Shown piece after piece: positions 1 to 10,160 of a stretch of DNA of 64,000 nucleotides. Where the stretch lies: contig CM032232.1 in the NCBI GenBank assembly GCA_019009955.1, positions 54,416,501 through 54,480,500 on the forward strand, given 5' to 3'. The first letter of the stretch is position 1. The number at the start of each line of letters is the position of its first letter. A program made the position numbers and the translations under genes. The stretch comes from Riptortus pedestris. Lineage: Eukaryota > Arthropoda > Insecta > Hemiptera > Alydidae. The notes under the pieces are model-generated. The model was not told the origin of the DNA, ran no database searches, and worked only from the letters and a program-made list of their open reading frames with translations.

Positions 1-60
1 TTTATCTTTTAATTAAGCCAATATACAAATCACTGGAAATAAATCGATGAGCAAATATTG

Positions 61-137
61 GTTTAATTATTTTAAAGAATTTTCTTAGGGTGAAATGAAC
101 TCATGACGCAGTTTTTGAAAACTTTCTACAAATGCCC
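61..137 (+). repeat. HINE 5' fragment
   Basis: A piece of the HINE 5' region on the plus strand: an ACTCATGACGC motif followed by a CAAATGCCCATCGAT motif. It is fused at about 137 to the 3' end of an oppositely oriented copy, so the two meet as a chimera. Confidence 0.7.
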
Positions 138-490
138 ATCGATCCGTCACGCAGGGGCTGCGTAAACTAAGCAGATTTCCCAAGTGCTGGTATAAGACAC
201 TTGTTATCTCTTTCTATATTTCTATGTAAAAACCCAGATGAATATAAGGGTTATTGGGGGGGGGATAAATGTAGGGTGAAAACAATAAAGTAAAATAACT
301 TTCTTAATACTTGAGTTACAAAACAATGTATATAACAACATTTGTAGAGAATTTTGCGATACTACTCATATAACGGCCATATTTTGAATTTTCAAAATGC
401 CCCCTCTAAACATACCCTCCATTCCTCCCCCAATTTCAGCCATTAACTAATACGATCTTTAGAGTCTAGGAAACAGTTAAATATCTAGTA
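138..490 (-). repeat. HINE subfamily B copy, decayed
   Basis: The minus-strand copy begins with the 3' stem-loop (CGCAGGGGCTGCG at about 147) and the subterminal repeat GCAGATTTCCC. It continues through the B-type module (CAAGTGCTGGTATAAGACAC) and the pyrimidine-rich block near 400-435. The (AT)n core and 5' end are missing. Confidence 0.75.
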
Positions 491-789
491 TTGTTATAGA
501 AGAAATAAATATTTTCGATTTACGACCACAAAATATCACCTTCCTCATTTATGCATACCAAAAGGCCGTATCTCAACTCCCTTTTGGCACTGTGTATATC
601 TACTACTGAAATTAAATTTATCGCCATTTACATGAAGCCATGCAAATGGGAAAATGTATTCCTTTTATAAATAACTATGTAATTAGTTTTAAATAAATTA
701 ATTCTAAGAACATTTTTGTTATGTCGATGATTTTACAAGTAAACCTTCTTTGGATTCAGTCAAGAATATTTTTGTGTTATTTCGTGTTT

Positions 790-1205
790 TTTTTTTTTTT
801 TTTTTAATTTCAGAATTCCTTCCTTTCACCGTAGAATTGATTCAAAGATAATTTTGTTTACTACAAATATTATTGCACAGCATTTTTCAATAAAATGTGC
901 CGTTTCTGAACTGAAGATTTGTGCATTTTACGGATAAAGGATGCGCCAAATCGAAAAATTCACCGATATAAACTCGTTTTAGAATTTAATTTTCTACAAG
1001 AATCAGCTATAAAAAGTTTGACACTCCATTGGAAATTCCAAAGTTATGGTCGCTGGAGAAGTACTGGAGAAGTTTAGGAGGTTGAATATGAACAGAAAGG
1101 ATTTTTCAGAGGTCCTAATTGTGGCACACCAAGTATCAGCCTTGTATTAAAATAATTGGAGATTTTAATGCGGGTGGCACAAGATGTTGGGGCACCCTGT
1201 GTGTA
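790..1205. repeat. Dispersed repeat R1, copy 1
   Basis: About 415 bp, recognisably the same as 33590-34030 and, more weakly, 46180-46380. Shared landmarks are a poly(T) start, a TTCAATAAAATGTGCCGTTTC-like segment, GATTTGTGCATTTTACGG and GGAGAAGTACTGGAGAAG. It ends at CACCCTGTGTGTATATA, where HINE-like sequence begins; the copy at 33590 also runs directly into an (AT)n tract. It may be an alternative body of a HINE-like element. No coding potential was seen. Confidence 0.6.
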
Positions 1206-1206
1206 T

Positions 1207-1345
1207 ATAATTATTAACGGCCCTCATTTTCGCCGTCTACTAGGTATGATAGATTGGAATTTGAGTAAATTTTTTTCGAACATCACGTCATAAACACATC
1301 CTCAACAGTTTATTTCCCTTAAGGAAAATCAGATAAAATTAAGTC
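1207..1345 (-). repeat. HINE 5'-end fragment
   Basis: Minus-strand HINE 5' region: ACGGCCCTCATTTTCGCCG, a Cys-free non-coding block, and a decayed terminal palindrome (TTTCCCTTAAGGAAAATCAG) near 1315-1335. It directly follows repeat R1. Confidence 0.7.
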
Positions 1346-1394
1346 CGTTCAAAACCAAAGTTCAATTGGTCTTTTAAGGCTCCATCAATCACAA

Positions 1395-1627
1395 TTGTTC
1401 TTTGATCGTAGTCAAACTCTTTTTATGTAATACTTTTTTATGGGAAATTCGAAATTTCTCCGTTGTCGTGCGTCGGATCGAAAAATTGTACAAGATCAAG
1501 CTTATTGGAAATTTAATTTGTTACAATTATTGTTTTTTATATTTTTTTTCCTTCCTTGAATATTATACGATATATTTGCATTTTATAGTTCTCAGTAAAC
1601 CCCCACTCATGCTCATGTCATACTAAC
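1395..1627 (+). repeat. HINE subfamily B host, left part
   Basis: Central part of a plus-strand B copy: the TTTGATCGTAGTCAAACTC, CGTCGGATCGAAAAATTGTAC and CAGTAAACCCCCACTC blocks occur in canonical order. It stops at TACTAACAA, where a minus-strand A copy is inserted, and resumes at 2252. Open frames here (for example 1402-1626) are translations of this repeat and are not genes. Confidence 0.7.
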
Positions 1628-1629
1628 AA

Positions 1630-2067
1630 AAGTCCGTCACGCAGGGGCTGCGTAAACTAAGCAGATTTCCCTCGTGAAGTTTTACAACAGAGAAATGTCA
1701 CGAGAGTTGAGCAGTTAAGGAAACGGCCGAACTAGCTTTTGATGGGAAAGTCACCCGTCCGTTAGCCGCCCAGATTTAATAAAAATGAAAATATCTCGGT
1801 TAATATTCAAGATAGGGAATAAATGTATTTAACAATATTTATAGTAAATTTAATTTGCAATAAGATTGATCCTGTACAATTTTTCGATCCGACGTATAGT
1901 AACGGAGATATTTCGAATTTTCGAAACTCCTCCCCTCTAAACCCCCCTCCCCTTCCACTGGTCCGATTTCAGCCGTTAACGAACTTGATCTTTCTTTTTA
2001 CATAAAACGACTAAATATCGAGTTTGGTAACGAACAAACAAAAATTGCGACCACTAGAGCGGTAACA

Positions 2068-2130
<63 letters not shown>

Positions 2131-2249
2131 TTGAACGGACCTCATTTTCGTCATCTACTAGATAGATCGATGGACATTTGAAGAAAAATTTCAAAAATTC
2201 CGTCATGAGTACAACCTCAATAGCTGATTTCCCTTAAGGGAAATCTGCT
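1630..2249 (-). mobile_element. HINE subfamily A, full-length, nested in a B copy
   Basis: Complete non-autonomous element on the minus strand. Its 3' terminus is AAGTCCGTCAC (as read on plus) with the stem-loop at 1639-1653. Then come subterminal AGCAGATTTCCC, the A module (CGGCCGAACTAGC), a C-rich block near 1925-1955, the (AT)n core 2071-2127, and the 5' end with its palindrome ending GGGAAATCTGCT at 2249. The Helentron-type hallmarks are visible directly; the absence of coding sequence makes it non-autonomous. It sits inside the plus-strand B copy 1395-1627/2252-2793, so it is the younger insertion. Confidence 0.8.
2071..2127. repeat. (AT)n core of HINE
   Basis: Pure AT dinucleotide run in the position typical of the family, just 5' (in element sense) of the GCGGTCGCAATTTT block. 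Confidence 0.95.
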
Positions 2250-2251
2250 AT

Positions 2252-2390
2252 TAAGCTGTTAGATCATGACCCACATTACTCGATGCTCAAGTTCTAAATA
2301 TTGTTTTCATTGAACTTTTACTGTGTGTGAAATGTGGAAATATCTTTTGTTCAAAACTAAATGAATTTTATTTGGTCAACACTATACTCG

Positions 2391-2442
<52 letters not shown>

Positions 2443-2793
2443 CGATATATATATAATATACTGTTTAATGGAAAACTAAAGATTTTATAATATAATGGCT
2501 GAAATCGGCTTTGGGGGTGAACATTTTATTTTATGGTTGTTGGAATGCTTTCAAGAATAATAGCCATGTTAATTTTATTTCTGTAGTTTAAGACTTTTGT
2601 AAATCCCCCAAAAAATCATCCTATTTTTTTTCCCCTTAAAGTCCTTAAGTTTCAAAACATCTTAATTCCCGTATACACAGGCTTCTTGGAGTGGGATAAA
2701 TAGAGAATAGATGATTTGATGAGATCACAACCGTATCATATCCCAGTGGGTGCAAAATCTGCTTAATCTAAGCAACATCTGCGTGACGGACTT
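2252..2793 (+). repeat. HINE subfamily B host, right part
   Basis: Continuation of the copy interrupted at 1627. It resumes at AAGCTGTTAGATCATGA, passes the TTGTTTTCATTGAACTTTTAC block and a B-type GATGAGATCACAACCG stretch, and ends with a decayed stem-loop and GTGACGGACTT at 2793. An AT-rich insertion or expansion (2395-2460) interrupts it. Confidence 0.65.
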
Positions 2794-3570
2794 TTTATCC
2801 TGTTGTAAGAAGTCTATTTTATTTGGGCTTGAAACGGAAGCTGAACAGGATAAGATCGGAGACTTATTTGCTCAAAGTAGAAATCTTAAGTGGAGATAGA
2901 GTGGTCTGAAGAGAAGAAACTTCTAGATTAATATTCGTTTTGAAAAGTAATAGATATAACAGCATTATGTGTTCCATAAGAAGGAAATCATTAACATTAA
3001 TCTATAAATAAGTAAGCATAAGACGACCAATGATCCATAAACTAAAAAAAAATTAATATTAGAATTCTCGATAGGAAATAAGACTATATTTCTTTCAATT
3101 TATACAATAGAATTCGCTATGATATATAGTTGATCGGTTCGTAAGGCAGGGCGAATATAAATGAAAGCATTTCCTACAAATAAATCTTTATTCGAAATGT
3201 CCATCTTTATGCATCATTTCATTCTTCTCAAGGCTTTATTCACCTCTGACACAATAAGATTTGTAAAAATGTTTCTCCACTTTCTTTTTCCCCCAATAAA
3301 TAAAAAGAATAACATTTTTTTATCTACTTAGATAGACATTTTATTAAATTCTTCTTTTTTTTATTTAAATGTTTTTAATTTTATTTTTAAGTGATGAGAT
3401 GGGATAAAGAGTATTACTAAACTAGTTACTAGAGATGGTATTTAATACATCTAAGTTCCAGAATTTATTGCACATTATATCAGTAGAAATATCAAAGTTC
3501 CTTACTTCAGTAATAACTAAATATTCACTGCCTCATCAAAATTGATATATCTAATGGTTTTGAAAATTTT
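2794..3570. other. No recognisable feature
   Basis: AT-rich sequence with poly(A)/poly(T) runs. I see no open frame of note and no repeat shared with the rest of the window. Confidence 0.5.
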
Positions 3571-3666
3571 AGATTTCCCTTAACGGAAATCAGCTATTGA
3601 GGTTGTAGTAATGACGGGGTTTTTAAAAAATGCTCTCAAACTTCCATCAATTTTACTTAGGAGATT
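3571..3666 (+). repeat. HINE 5' fragment
   Basis: AGATTTCCCTTAACGGAAATCAGC palindrome remnant followed by TTGAGGTTGTAGTAATGACG. The copy is broken off after the GGAGATTA block. Confidence 0.75.
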
Positions 3667-3864
3667 ACTATTTAATATATCCAAAAAGCATCTCTTCCTT
3701 GATGCTTTCAACTATAATATAACTGTAAACTGATGACAATAAATGAATAATTTTAGTGCTTCCGCTAATTTAATATTTACTTTTTGATGGGAAACCATTA
3801 TTATAACGTTATGAAAAAATGACCTTTTCACTTGACCAATCAATAGCGGAAGTTAAAAAAAAAA

Positions 3865-4104
3865 AAGTCCGTCACGCAGGGGCTACGTTATTCCCCACTT
3901 GAGTCAATTATTTATTATTTATCTCGAGACGTAGAAGCTCAATGAGAACAATATTTGTTATTTAGGCTTCAAATGAAGTGCTTTGTAATAAAACAGCTTA
4001 CTGTTGATATAGCATGAGTAGGAGTGGGGGTTTACTGAAGGCCGAAAACTAAAATGCAAATATCTCGGTTAATATTAAATATGATGAAAAAATGTACATA
4101 ACAA
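3865..4104 (-). repeat. HINE subfamily B host, 3' part
   Basis: Minus-strand copy starting AAGTCCGTCACGCAGG at 3865, with B-type internal blocks (CTCAATGAGAACAATATTTG, GTAGGAGTGGGGGTTTAC, AAATATCTCGGTTAATATT). It is interrupted at GTACATAAC by a C-subfamily copy and resumes at 6125. Confidence 0.75.
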
Positions 4105-4756
4105 AAGTCCGTCACGCAGGGGCTGCGTAAACTAAGCAGATTTCCCACGTGAAGTTTTACAATAGAGAAATCTGCACACTAGTAACACAATACCACCGTG
4201 ATTAGATAATGAGAAATCTTTCAGTAAATTAAAATAAATTCCCAACTGAAACGGCTTCTGAATTGTAAGAATAATTTATATTTTAATAACTCAAATTTTA
4301 GTAGTCCAAGAACTAAAGAAGGGGGGGGCGGATGAACAGAACGTATTTGCATAAATCTCACAAAGTAAAGAAGGCAAGGTAAGGTAAGGTTAAAAACGAC
4401 AGGTTAGAAGAAGTTCCGCCTGAGCCGAGAATTGACGAAGATGGCCGACATAATACGAACCACAGACTTCATAAAAATGCAAATATCTCGGTTAATATTC
4501 AAGATAGAGAATAAATGTATATAACAATATTTATAGTAAATTTAATTTGCAATAAGATTGGTTCTATACAATTTTTCGATGCGATGCATAATAACGGAGA
4601 TATTTTGAATTTTCGAAAATCCCCCCCTCTAAACCCCCCCTCCCTCTGGTCCGATTTCAGCCATTAACGAACTTGATCTGTCTTTTTACATAAAACGGTT
4701 AAATATCGAGTTTCGTAACGATCAAACAAAAATTGCGACCGCTAGAGCGTTAACAG

Positions 4757-4825
<69 letters not shown>

Positions 4826-4826
<1 letters not shown>

Positions 4827-5840
4827 TAGCTCAGATACCCGGCTTCGCCCGGGAATTCATTTGAGGCTGAATGGCGATGGTATTTTTTAGCAGGCTTTAC
4901 ATTGCACAATATTTTGACATTTACCCGTCCCAGTGTTTAGGACGAGTATCAACGTCGTTGCCGTGGATTTGCTAATAATAGCATATTTGTTCGATAAGGC
5001 TTCACTGTCTTCGATATTTTTATATTTCCCGTCTCTTATACATGTAAATATGGTGAATTTTTATTTCAGGCCTCCCTTTTAACCCCCCCTCCCGTTCGAA
5101 CCTAAAAATTTTAATATAACTTATAATCATGGAAGAATTAATGCTAATTGACATACCGAGCTTTGTTAAGTTCGGTTCAGCCGTTAGTGCCCAATAAAAT
5201 TGTTGGCTCCCGCTAAAGTATTAACGTGTAACTCATTTATACTTAGGTATACGACAAAAGTGTATATAACAAAAGTTACTCCAAATAACAAAATAAACAA
5301 CTTTTGTTATGTTTATATTTGCGGAAAAACCAATAGGAAACGAAATATCGCTATTTTTAATTTCAGGCTTCCCTTATAACCCCCACTCCTGCCCGTCCAT
5401 TGAAATGTTGGCATGGCTTATTATAATGAAGGCTTCACTGCTAATACACATACCGAGTTTTAATTAGTTCGGTTGAATCTTTTTTGGCAAATAATATTGT
5501 TGACTCCCGCTATAATTTTTAGCGTATTACGCATTTAAACTTCGGTATACGACAAAAGTGTATATAACAAAAGTTACTCTAAATAACAAAATAAACAACT
5601 TTTGTAATGTGCATATTTGCCGAAAAACCAATAGAAAACGAAATATCGCTATTTTTAATTTCAGGCTTCCCTTATAACCCCCACTCCTGTTCGCCTCAGA
5701 GAAAATTAATATAGCCTAAAGTCTAAGTTGGGTTAGTAGTAATATACATACCAAGTTTCATGAAATTCGGTTCAGCCGTTTATGCGTGAAAAGGTAACAA
5801 ACAAACAAACAAACAAACAAACAAACAAACAAACATACAC
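4826..5840 (+). mobile_element. Interspersed repeat, non-LTR-like 3' tail
   Basis: Begins CTAGCTCAGATACCCGGC with a CCCGGCTTCGCCCGGG palindrome and ends with TTCGGTTCAGCCGTTTATGC and an (AAAC)n tail (5798-5835). An internal unit of about 299 bp is tandemly duplicated: GTATACGACAAAAGTGTATA occurs near 5247 and 5546, with an AACCCCCACTCC block in each unit. A microsatellite tail after a GGTTCAGCCGTT motif is common at 3' ends of RTE-like retroelements in arthropods, but I see no reverse transcriptase, so the family is uncertain. A relative lies in reverse at 6911-7491. Confidence 0.55.
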
Positions 5841-5936
5841 GAAAGAAACAAAATGCAGATATGGTGTCTATGACATGTGAAACGAAAAGTTATCGTGAAA
5901 TTTCGCGAAAAAAATCAATGTACAGACAGAGGTTAC

Positions 5937-5941
<5 letters not shown>

Positions 5942-6002
<61 letters not shown>
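5942..6002. repeat. (AT)n tract
   Basis: Residual half of the HINE AT core to the right of the nested repeat. Confidence 0.95.
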
Positions 6003-6006
<4 letters not shown>

Positions 6007-6124
6007 GAACGGACCTCATTTTCGTCATCTCCTGGGTAGGATCGATGGACATTTGAAGAAAATTTTCGAAAATCGCGTCATGAGTACGACCTCAGTAGCT
6101 GATTTCCCTTAATGGAAATCTGCT

Positions 6125-6338
6125 AAAATTTAAAGAACATTACATTTACAATAAGATTGGTTCAATACTTTTTTCGATCTGCCACATAATAACGGAGATA
6201 TTAAGGATTTTCAAAATTCCTCCCCTCTAACCCCCCCTCCTTCCCCTAGTCCGTTAACGAATTTGATCTTTCTTTTTAAATAAAACACTTATGTATTGAG
6301 TTTGGTAGTGATTAAACAGAAATTGCGACCGCCAGAGC

Positions 6339-6381
<43 letters not shown>

Positions 6382-6471
6382 GAACGGACCTCATTATCGT
6401 CGTCTAATGTGTAGGATCGATGGACATTTGAAGAAATTTTTTTGAAAATCCGGTCAAGAGGGAAATCTGAT
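6125..6471 (-). repeat. HINE subfamily B host, 5' part
   Basis: Resumes exactly where the host stopped at 4104: the join GTACATAAC plus AACATTACATTTACAATAAG restores the family order. It runs through the C-rich block, a short (AT)n (6342-6376) and the 5' region, ending in a truncated palindrome (GGGAAATCTGATAAAA). Confidence 0.7.
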
Positions 6472-6499
6472 AAAACTAAATGATTAATCAAACAATATT

Positions 6500-6760
6500 T
6501 GTTTCTGAGTTTCGCCTCCACATGATGCCTCCTCAGGAGAAAATGACCAATTAGAGGAAAGTACAAAAACTTATGCATATCCCATGATGCTGGAAGGTAG
6601 AGAACCCAATTTATCAGGATCAATAAAACGGCCTTGTCCTCTACAAGTGCTTCAATGTATCCAGAATGCACTTTCAGAAACCAAGCTCCTTCATCAGTGC
6701 CTGATTAAAGAAGAGAGAGTAGCTCGTACCAAAGCAGCCAGGCGACCCCAAGCGAAGGTA
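6500..6760 (-). repeat. Dispersed repeat R2, copy 1
   Basis: Shares with 63320-63470 and 17890-18080 a block that on this strand reads GTAGAGGACAAGGCCGTTTT, then ATTGATCCTGATAAATTGGG, then CCAGCATCATGGGATA. It gives a superficially conserved reading (LVEDKA, then LILINW), but frames are broken in all copies and I cannot assign a protein family. Confidence 0.5.
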
Positions 6761-6910
6761 GGTACTTCAGAAGTAAGAAGAACTAATTATTATATTTTTA
6801 ATTCATGTTATGTGATTACTTTAGCTCTTATTTTCCCCAAATTTAAGCCCAGCAGAGACGAAAATATTTTTTTTTTTCATCTTTATATATATATATATAT
6901 ATATATATAA

Positions 6911-7491
6911 TTCTACTGTACGTGTGTATGTCACTCAACTCCTCCTAAATGGCATTTGAATGATTTTTTTGTGTTCGTTTAGGTGACGCTCTGGATGGTT
7001 TAGATTCACAAATCAGCCCGGCAGATGGAGCAGGAGAGGGGGTTGTAAGGTAAGCCTAAAATTAAAAATAGCGATATTTAATTTCCTATTGGTTTTTCGG
7101 CAAATATGCACAAGATTAAAGTTGTTTATTTTGTTTTTTAGAGTACTTTTATTTTATATACTAAAACATTAAAGTGGGAGCCTACAATTATATTGGGCAC
7201 TAACGATTGAACCGAACTTAACAAAACTCTTAGCTATTAGCATTCATTCTTCCATGATTATAAGTTATATTAAATTTTTTAGGTTAGAACGGGAGTGGGG
7301 ATTATAAGGGAGACCTGAATAAAAAATTCGCATTATTTCATTTTCTATTTGTTTCTAGTCAAACGTGTACATAACAAAAGTTGTTTTTGTATTATTAAAA
7401 GTAACTTTAGTTTTAAACATAATATTATTAAATTTAATATCCTAATCCCTTGAAATATCATGCAGGACAACGTTTGTCGGGTCCGCTAGTA
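6911..7491 (-). mobile_element. Interspersed repeat, relative of 4826-5840
   Basis: On the minus strand it starts ACTAGCGGACCCGACAAACG at 7490 and ends near a GGAGGAGTTGAGTGACATAC block and (AT)n at 6886-6911. Internal blocks (CCAATAGGAAAT, CGCTATTTTTAATTT, GGTTCAATCGTTAGTGCCC) match the duplicated unit of 4826-5840. Non-coding here; possibly an RTE-type derivative (inference). Confidence 0.5.
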
Positions 7492-8235
7492 ACATATAAT
7501 TTTGTTGGTTTGATCAGGTTGGCTTGTTTTTATAACTATGGCCCGCAGTGTTATTAATTATGAGCCATTCACAATAAATATTCATTTTGTAAATGTCTCA
7601 AAATTGTGTAATGAAAAACAATATAAATAATAATAATTACTTTTAGAAGGGAAATATTCAATATGAAGAGAAGATAGTTAATATCTGTCCTTCGGGCACG
7701 TGGCAAGAAAATAAATTCCCAAGATAGAAAGATGTATTGTCTAGCGTGGAAAACAAGACAAAAAAAAAAAGAATCCATTATTTATTGAAGAAGAAAATAA
7801 TAGAGAAAGCAAACTAATTAATAGTGTGAATAAAGTCACCTCTGGCTAAGTCAACAACAAATGACACTTTATTTCCTGCAAGGGCCTAACTCCAAGAGAG
7901 TTCAGTATTTTCTATAAGTTAATGCCGACAGTTAATTTCCAGTGAGTTATATAGGTTTGCCTTTCCATTGTCGGAAGGTTCTTTGTTCCTTATCTGTTTT
8001 CTAGTAGAACTACCTCCCCGCCTGATACATCCGCAACCTTATAGATATGTCTCAGCTCGTGATAAAAATACTAAATTCTACCAACCTGTTCGAGGTGCGG
8101 ATCGATGCATTTTCATATATTTTGTGTTAAGCCGAAAAAGCTCACGAAACCAATGTTTTAGCAGAAGGGGAATCCTCTATTGAGGTTGCATTTGGAATTT
8201 TAATTCTCAACAACTGCTGATAAATACTTTATTTT
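7492..8235. other. No recognisable feature
   Basis: No shared repeats or credible coding frame seen. The short open frames at 7569-7778 and 7968-8183 have no motif I recognise. Confidence 0.4.
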
Positions 8236-8353
8236 AGCAGATTTCCCTTAAGATAAATCAGCTATTGAGGTCGTACTCATGACGCGATTTTCGAACATTT
8301 TTTTCAAATTGCCATCGATCCTACCCAGGAGATGACGAAAATGAGGTCCGTTC

Positions 8354-8431
<78 letters not shown>

Positions 8432-9101
8432 CTGTTAACCATCTAGCGGTCGCAATTTTTGTTTGATCGTTACCGAACTCGGCATTTAATCGTTTTATGT
8501 AAAAAGAAATTTGAAGTTCGTTAATGGCTGAAATCCAACCAGTGGGAGGGGTGTTTAGAGGAGGCGATTTTATTAAGTGTGCTTGCGGCTATTGTCGGAA
8601 GTTTGCGGATTAGTTCGTCCGTTTCCGTAGGCCGTCGCAAGTGTAACCTAACCTTTCGTGTCTTCTAACCTTTTACTTTGTGAGATATATGCAAATTCGT
8701 TCTGATGATGCCCCCCCCCTCCTTCTTTATTTCTTGGACTACTATAGTTTTAGTTATTAAAATATAAATTATTCTGATTCATTATAAATTGCAGTGCTAG
8801 ATATAGCAAACAGTATGCAATGAAGTTAATGTGTTATATTCAGATGTATATCAGTAATTGTTTTTCTTTCCGGTGAAGAATATGTCAATTATCTCTTAAG
8901 CTCTCAGTTGTTGGCAGACCTATTTGTTTACAATTCATAAGCCGTTTCCGTTGGGAGCTTATTAAAATTAACTTAACGATTTTTCATTACTGTTTGAATT
9001 TACTCACGGTGGTGTTAATTGTTGCAGTATGCGGAATTCTCTATTGTAAAACTTCACGTGGGAAATCTGCTTAGTTTACGCAGCCCCTGCGTGACGGACT
9101 T
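8236..9101 (+). mobile_element. HINE subfamily C, full-length
   Basis: Plus-strand copy flanked by T runs: 5' AGCAGATTTCCC at 8236, AT core 8360-8427, GCGGTCGCAATTTT block, G-rich block, C-type module (TAACCTTTCG; GAGCTTATTAAAATTAAC) and 3' CCCACGTG reversed as CACGTGGGAAATCTGC. The stem-loop ACGCAGCCCCTGCGT is at 9078-9092 and the end GGACTT at about 9101. A clean example of the family. Confidence 0.85.
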
Positions 9102-9264
9102 TTTATTAACTTAAGTTATAAGTATTTTTATCTATTCAGGCTCAGTAGACGCCCACTTATAATCATCTGATTTTTGCCATGAGTAACTGAGTGCATTTAA
9201 AATTCCGTTTACATAGACTTCTTACTACTAGAGAAATAAGGATGAGATAAAATGACCAGTGTGT

Positions 9265-9311
9265 CCACATCGCGTCTTGGGAAATCTGCTTAGTTTACTG
9301 CGTGACGGACT
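9265..9311 (+). repeat. HINE 3'-end fragment
   Basis: GGGAAATCTGCTTAGTTTAC joined directly to TGCGTGACGGAC: the left arm of the 3' stem-loop has been deleted. Confidence 0.75.
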
Positions 9312-9430
9312 ATTTGTATTAAATCGTAATAGCGTCTCATTTCTGATACATGCTTTCAAGATTCGGGACATTTTATAAACCCATGAAAACTTCATTCGTT
9401 CTAGAACGACCTGATGATTAACGCATACCC

Positions 9431-9550
9431 CATTTCCCTTGGGGGAAATCAGCTATTTAGGTTGTACTCATGACGCGATATTCGAAAATTGTCTCCAAAC
9501 CTTCATCGATCTCAACCTGGAGATGACAGTATTGAGGTTCAAAACTATAT
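9431..9550 (+). repeat. HINE 5' fragment
   Basis: Terminal palindrome (TTTCCCTTGGGGGAAATCAG), TTGTACTCATGACGCGATA and GAGATGACAGTATTGAGG. The copy is lost beyond the start of the AT core. Confidence 0.75.
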
Positions 9551-9639
9551 AAATTGTTGCGAAAATTAAATACATGAAAAATTAAACAGAGATAGTCACG
9601 AATTTGGGAAGTACGAAGGAGATGAAAGGAGCCGACCGA

Positions 9640-10095
9640 TGAAAGACTAGTGGCGTCGGCAGTGTTTACTAGGGCCGGGATTGCTCCAAGCAACGTGTCT
9701 AGCCTCTTCTCGCTATTCTGTTTGATGTTTGCCGACAAGGTATATATATTTTTAGTTTGTTCTCAGCTGTCTTCAAGTGATCATCAGTGCGTTCAGTGCT
9801 ACAGTGCGGTAACGTGTTTTCATGTGAAGAACAGCAATGTGCCGTGACTCTGTGAAGAACAGTATAGTACCGTGTTTAAGACAGTGCAGTGCCGTATTTT
9901 TTTTTGTGAACTTCAGTGATCGCGAGTGAGTTATTGGACTTTGTACTAACATGGAAGTGAAGCTATCAGTGTATACTGTAAGTAGTAGTTAAGAATAATT
10001 AACTAAGTGTGTAGTGGATTGTTAAATAAATTGTGCAGTGATAAAAACTGTGACTCTTGTGTGTGTTTAATTTTGCAATCCGATAGAACTCTTAT
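9640..10095 (+). repeat. Unclassified repeat R3 (retroelement leader-like)
   Basis: Contains irregular CAGTGC/GTGAAGAACAG reiterations (9785-9895). Its last 120 bp (about 9965-10085) resemble 48596-48725: CAGTGTATACTG, AAGTGTGTA, AAATAAATT, GATAAAA and AATTCTGCAAT-like blocks occur in the same order. This could be the untranslated leader or LTR of a retroelement, but no coding part adjoins either copy. Confidence 0.4.
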
Positions 10096-10160
10096 AAACT
10101 ACGTTTATTACTGATTTTGGTAATAAACGTAATAATATGTTTATCCCAAGTGTTTATATG

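Larger units (their letters stand above)
4105..6124 (-). mobile_element. HINE subfamily C carrying a 1-kb insertion
   Basis: The 3' end lies at 4105 (AAGTCCGTCACGCAGG, stem-loop next to it), followed by the long C module (ACACAATACCACCG, CAACTGAAACGGC), the C-rich block near 4620 and the (AT)n core from 4759. At about 4826 the AT core is broken by an unrelated repeat (to about 5840). A second AT tract (5942-6002) and the normal 5' region then follow, ending CTGCT at 6124. This copy is nested in the B copy 3865-4104/6125-6471. Confidence 0.8.

Noticed and set aside
1823..2005. Open frames such as 1823-2005, 46591-46806 and 55294-55611
   Set aside because: They fall inside HINE copies, and corresponding frames are broken in other copies, so they are not conserved proteins.
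5861..6112. Frames with long YIYIYI runs (here and at 6312-6671, 8248-8442, 13448-13764, 33929-34178, 46742-46993, 49490-49705)
   Set aside because: They are (AT)n microsatellites read as Tyr-Ile, joined to HINE sequence.
8360..8427. Tandem array as a CRISPR or satellite centromere signal
   Set aside because: A simple AT dinucleotide within each HINE; no spacers, no higher-order repeat.
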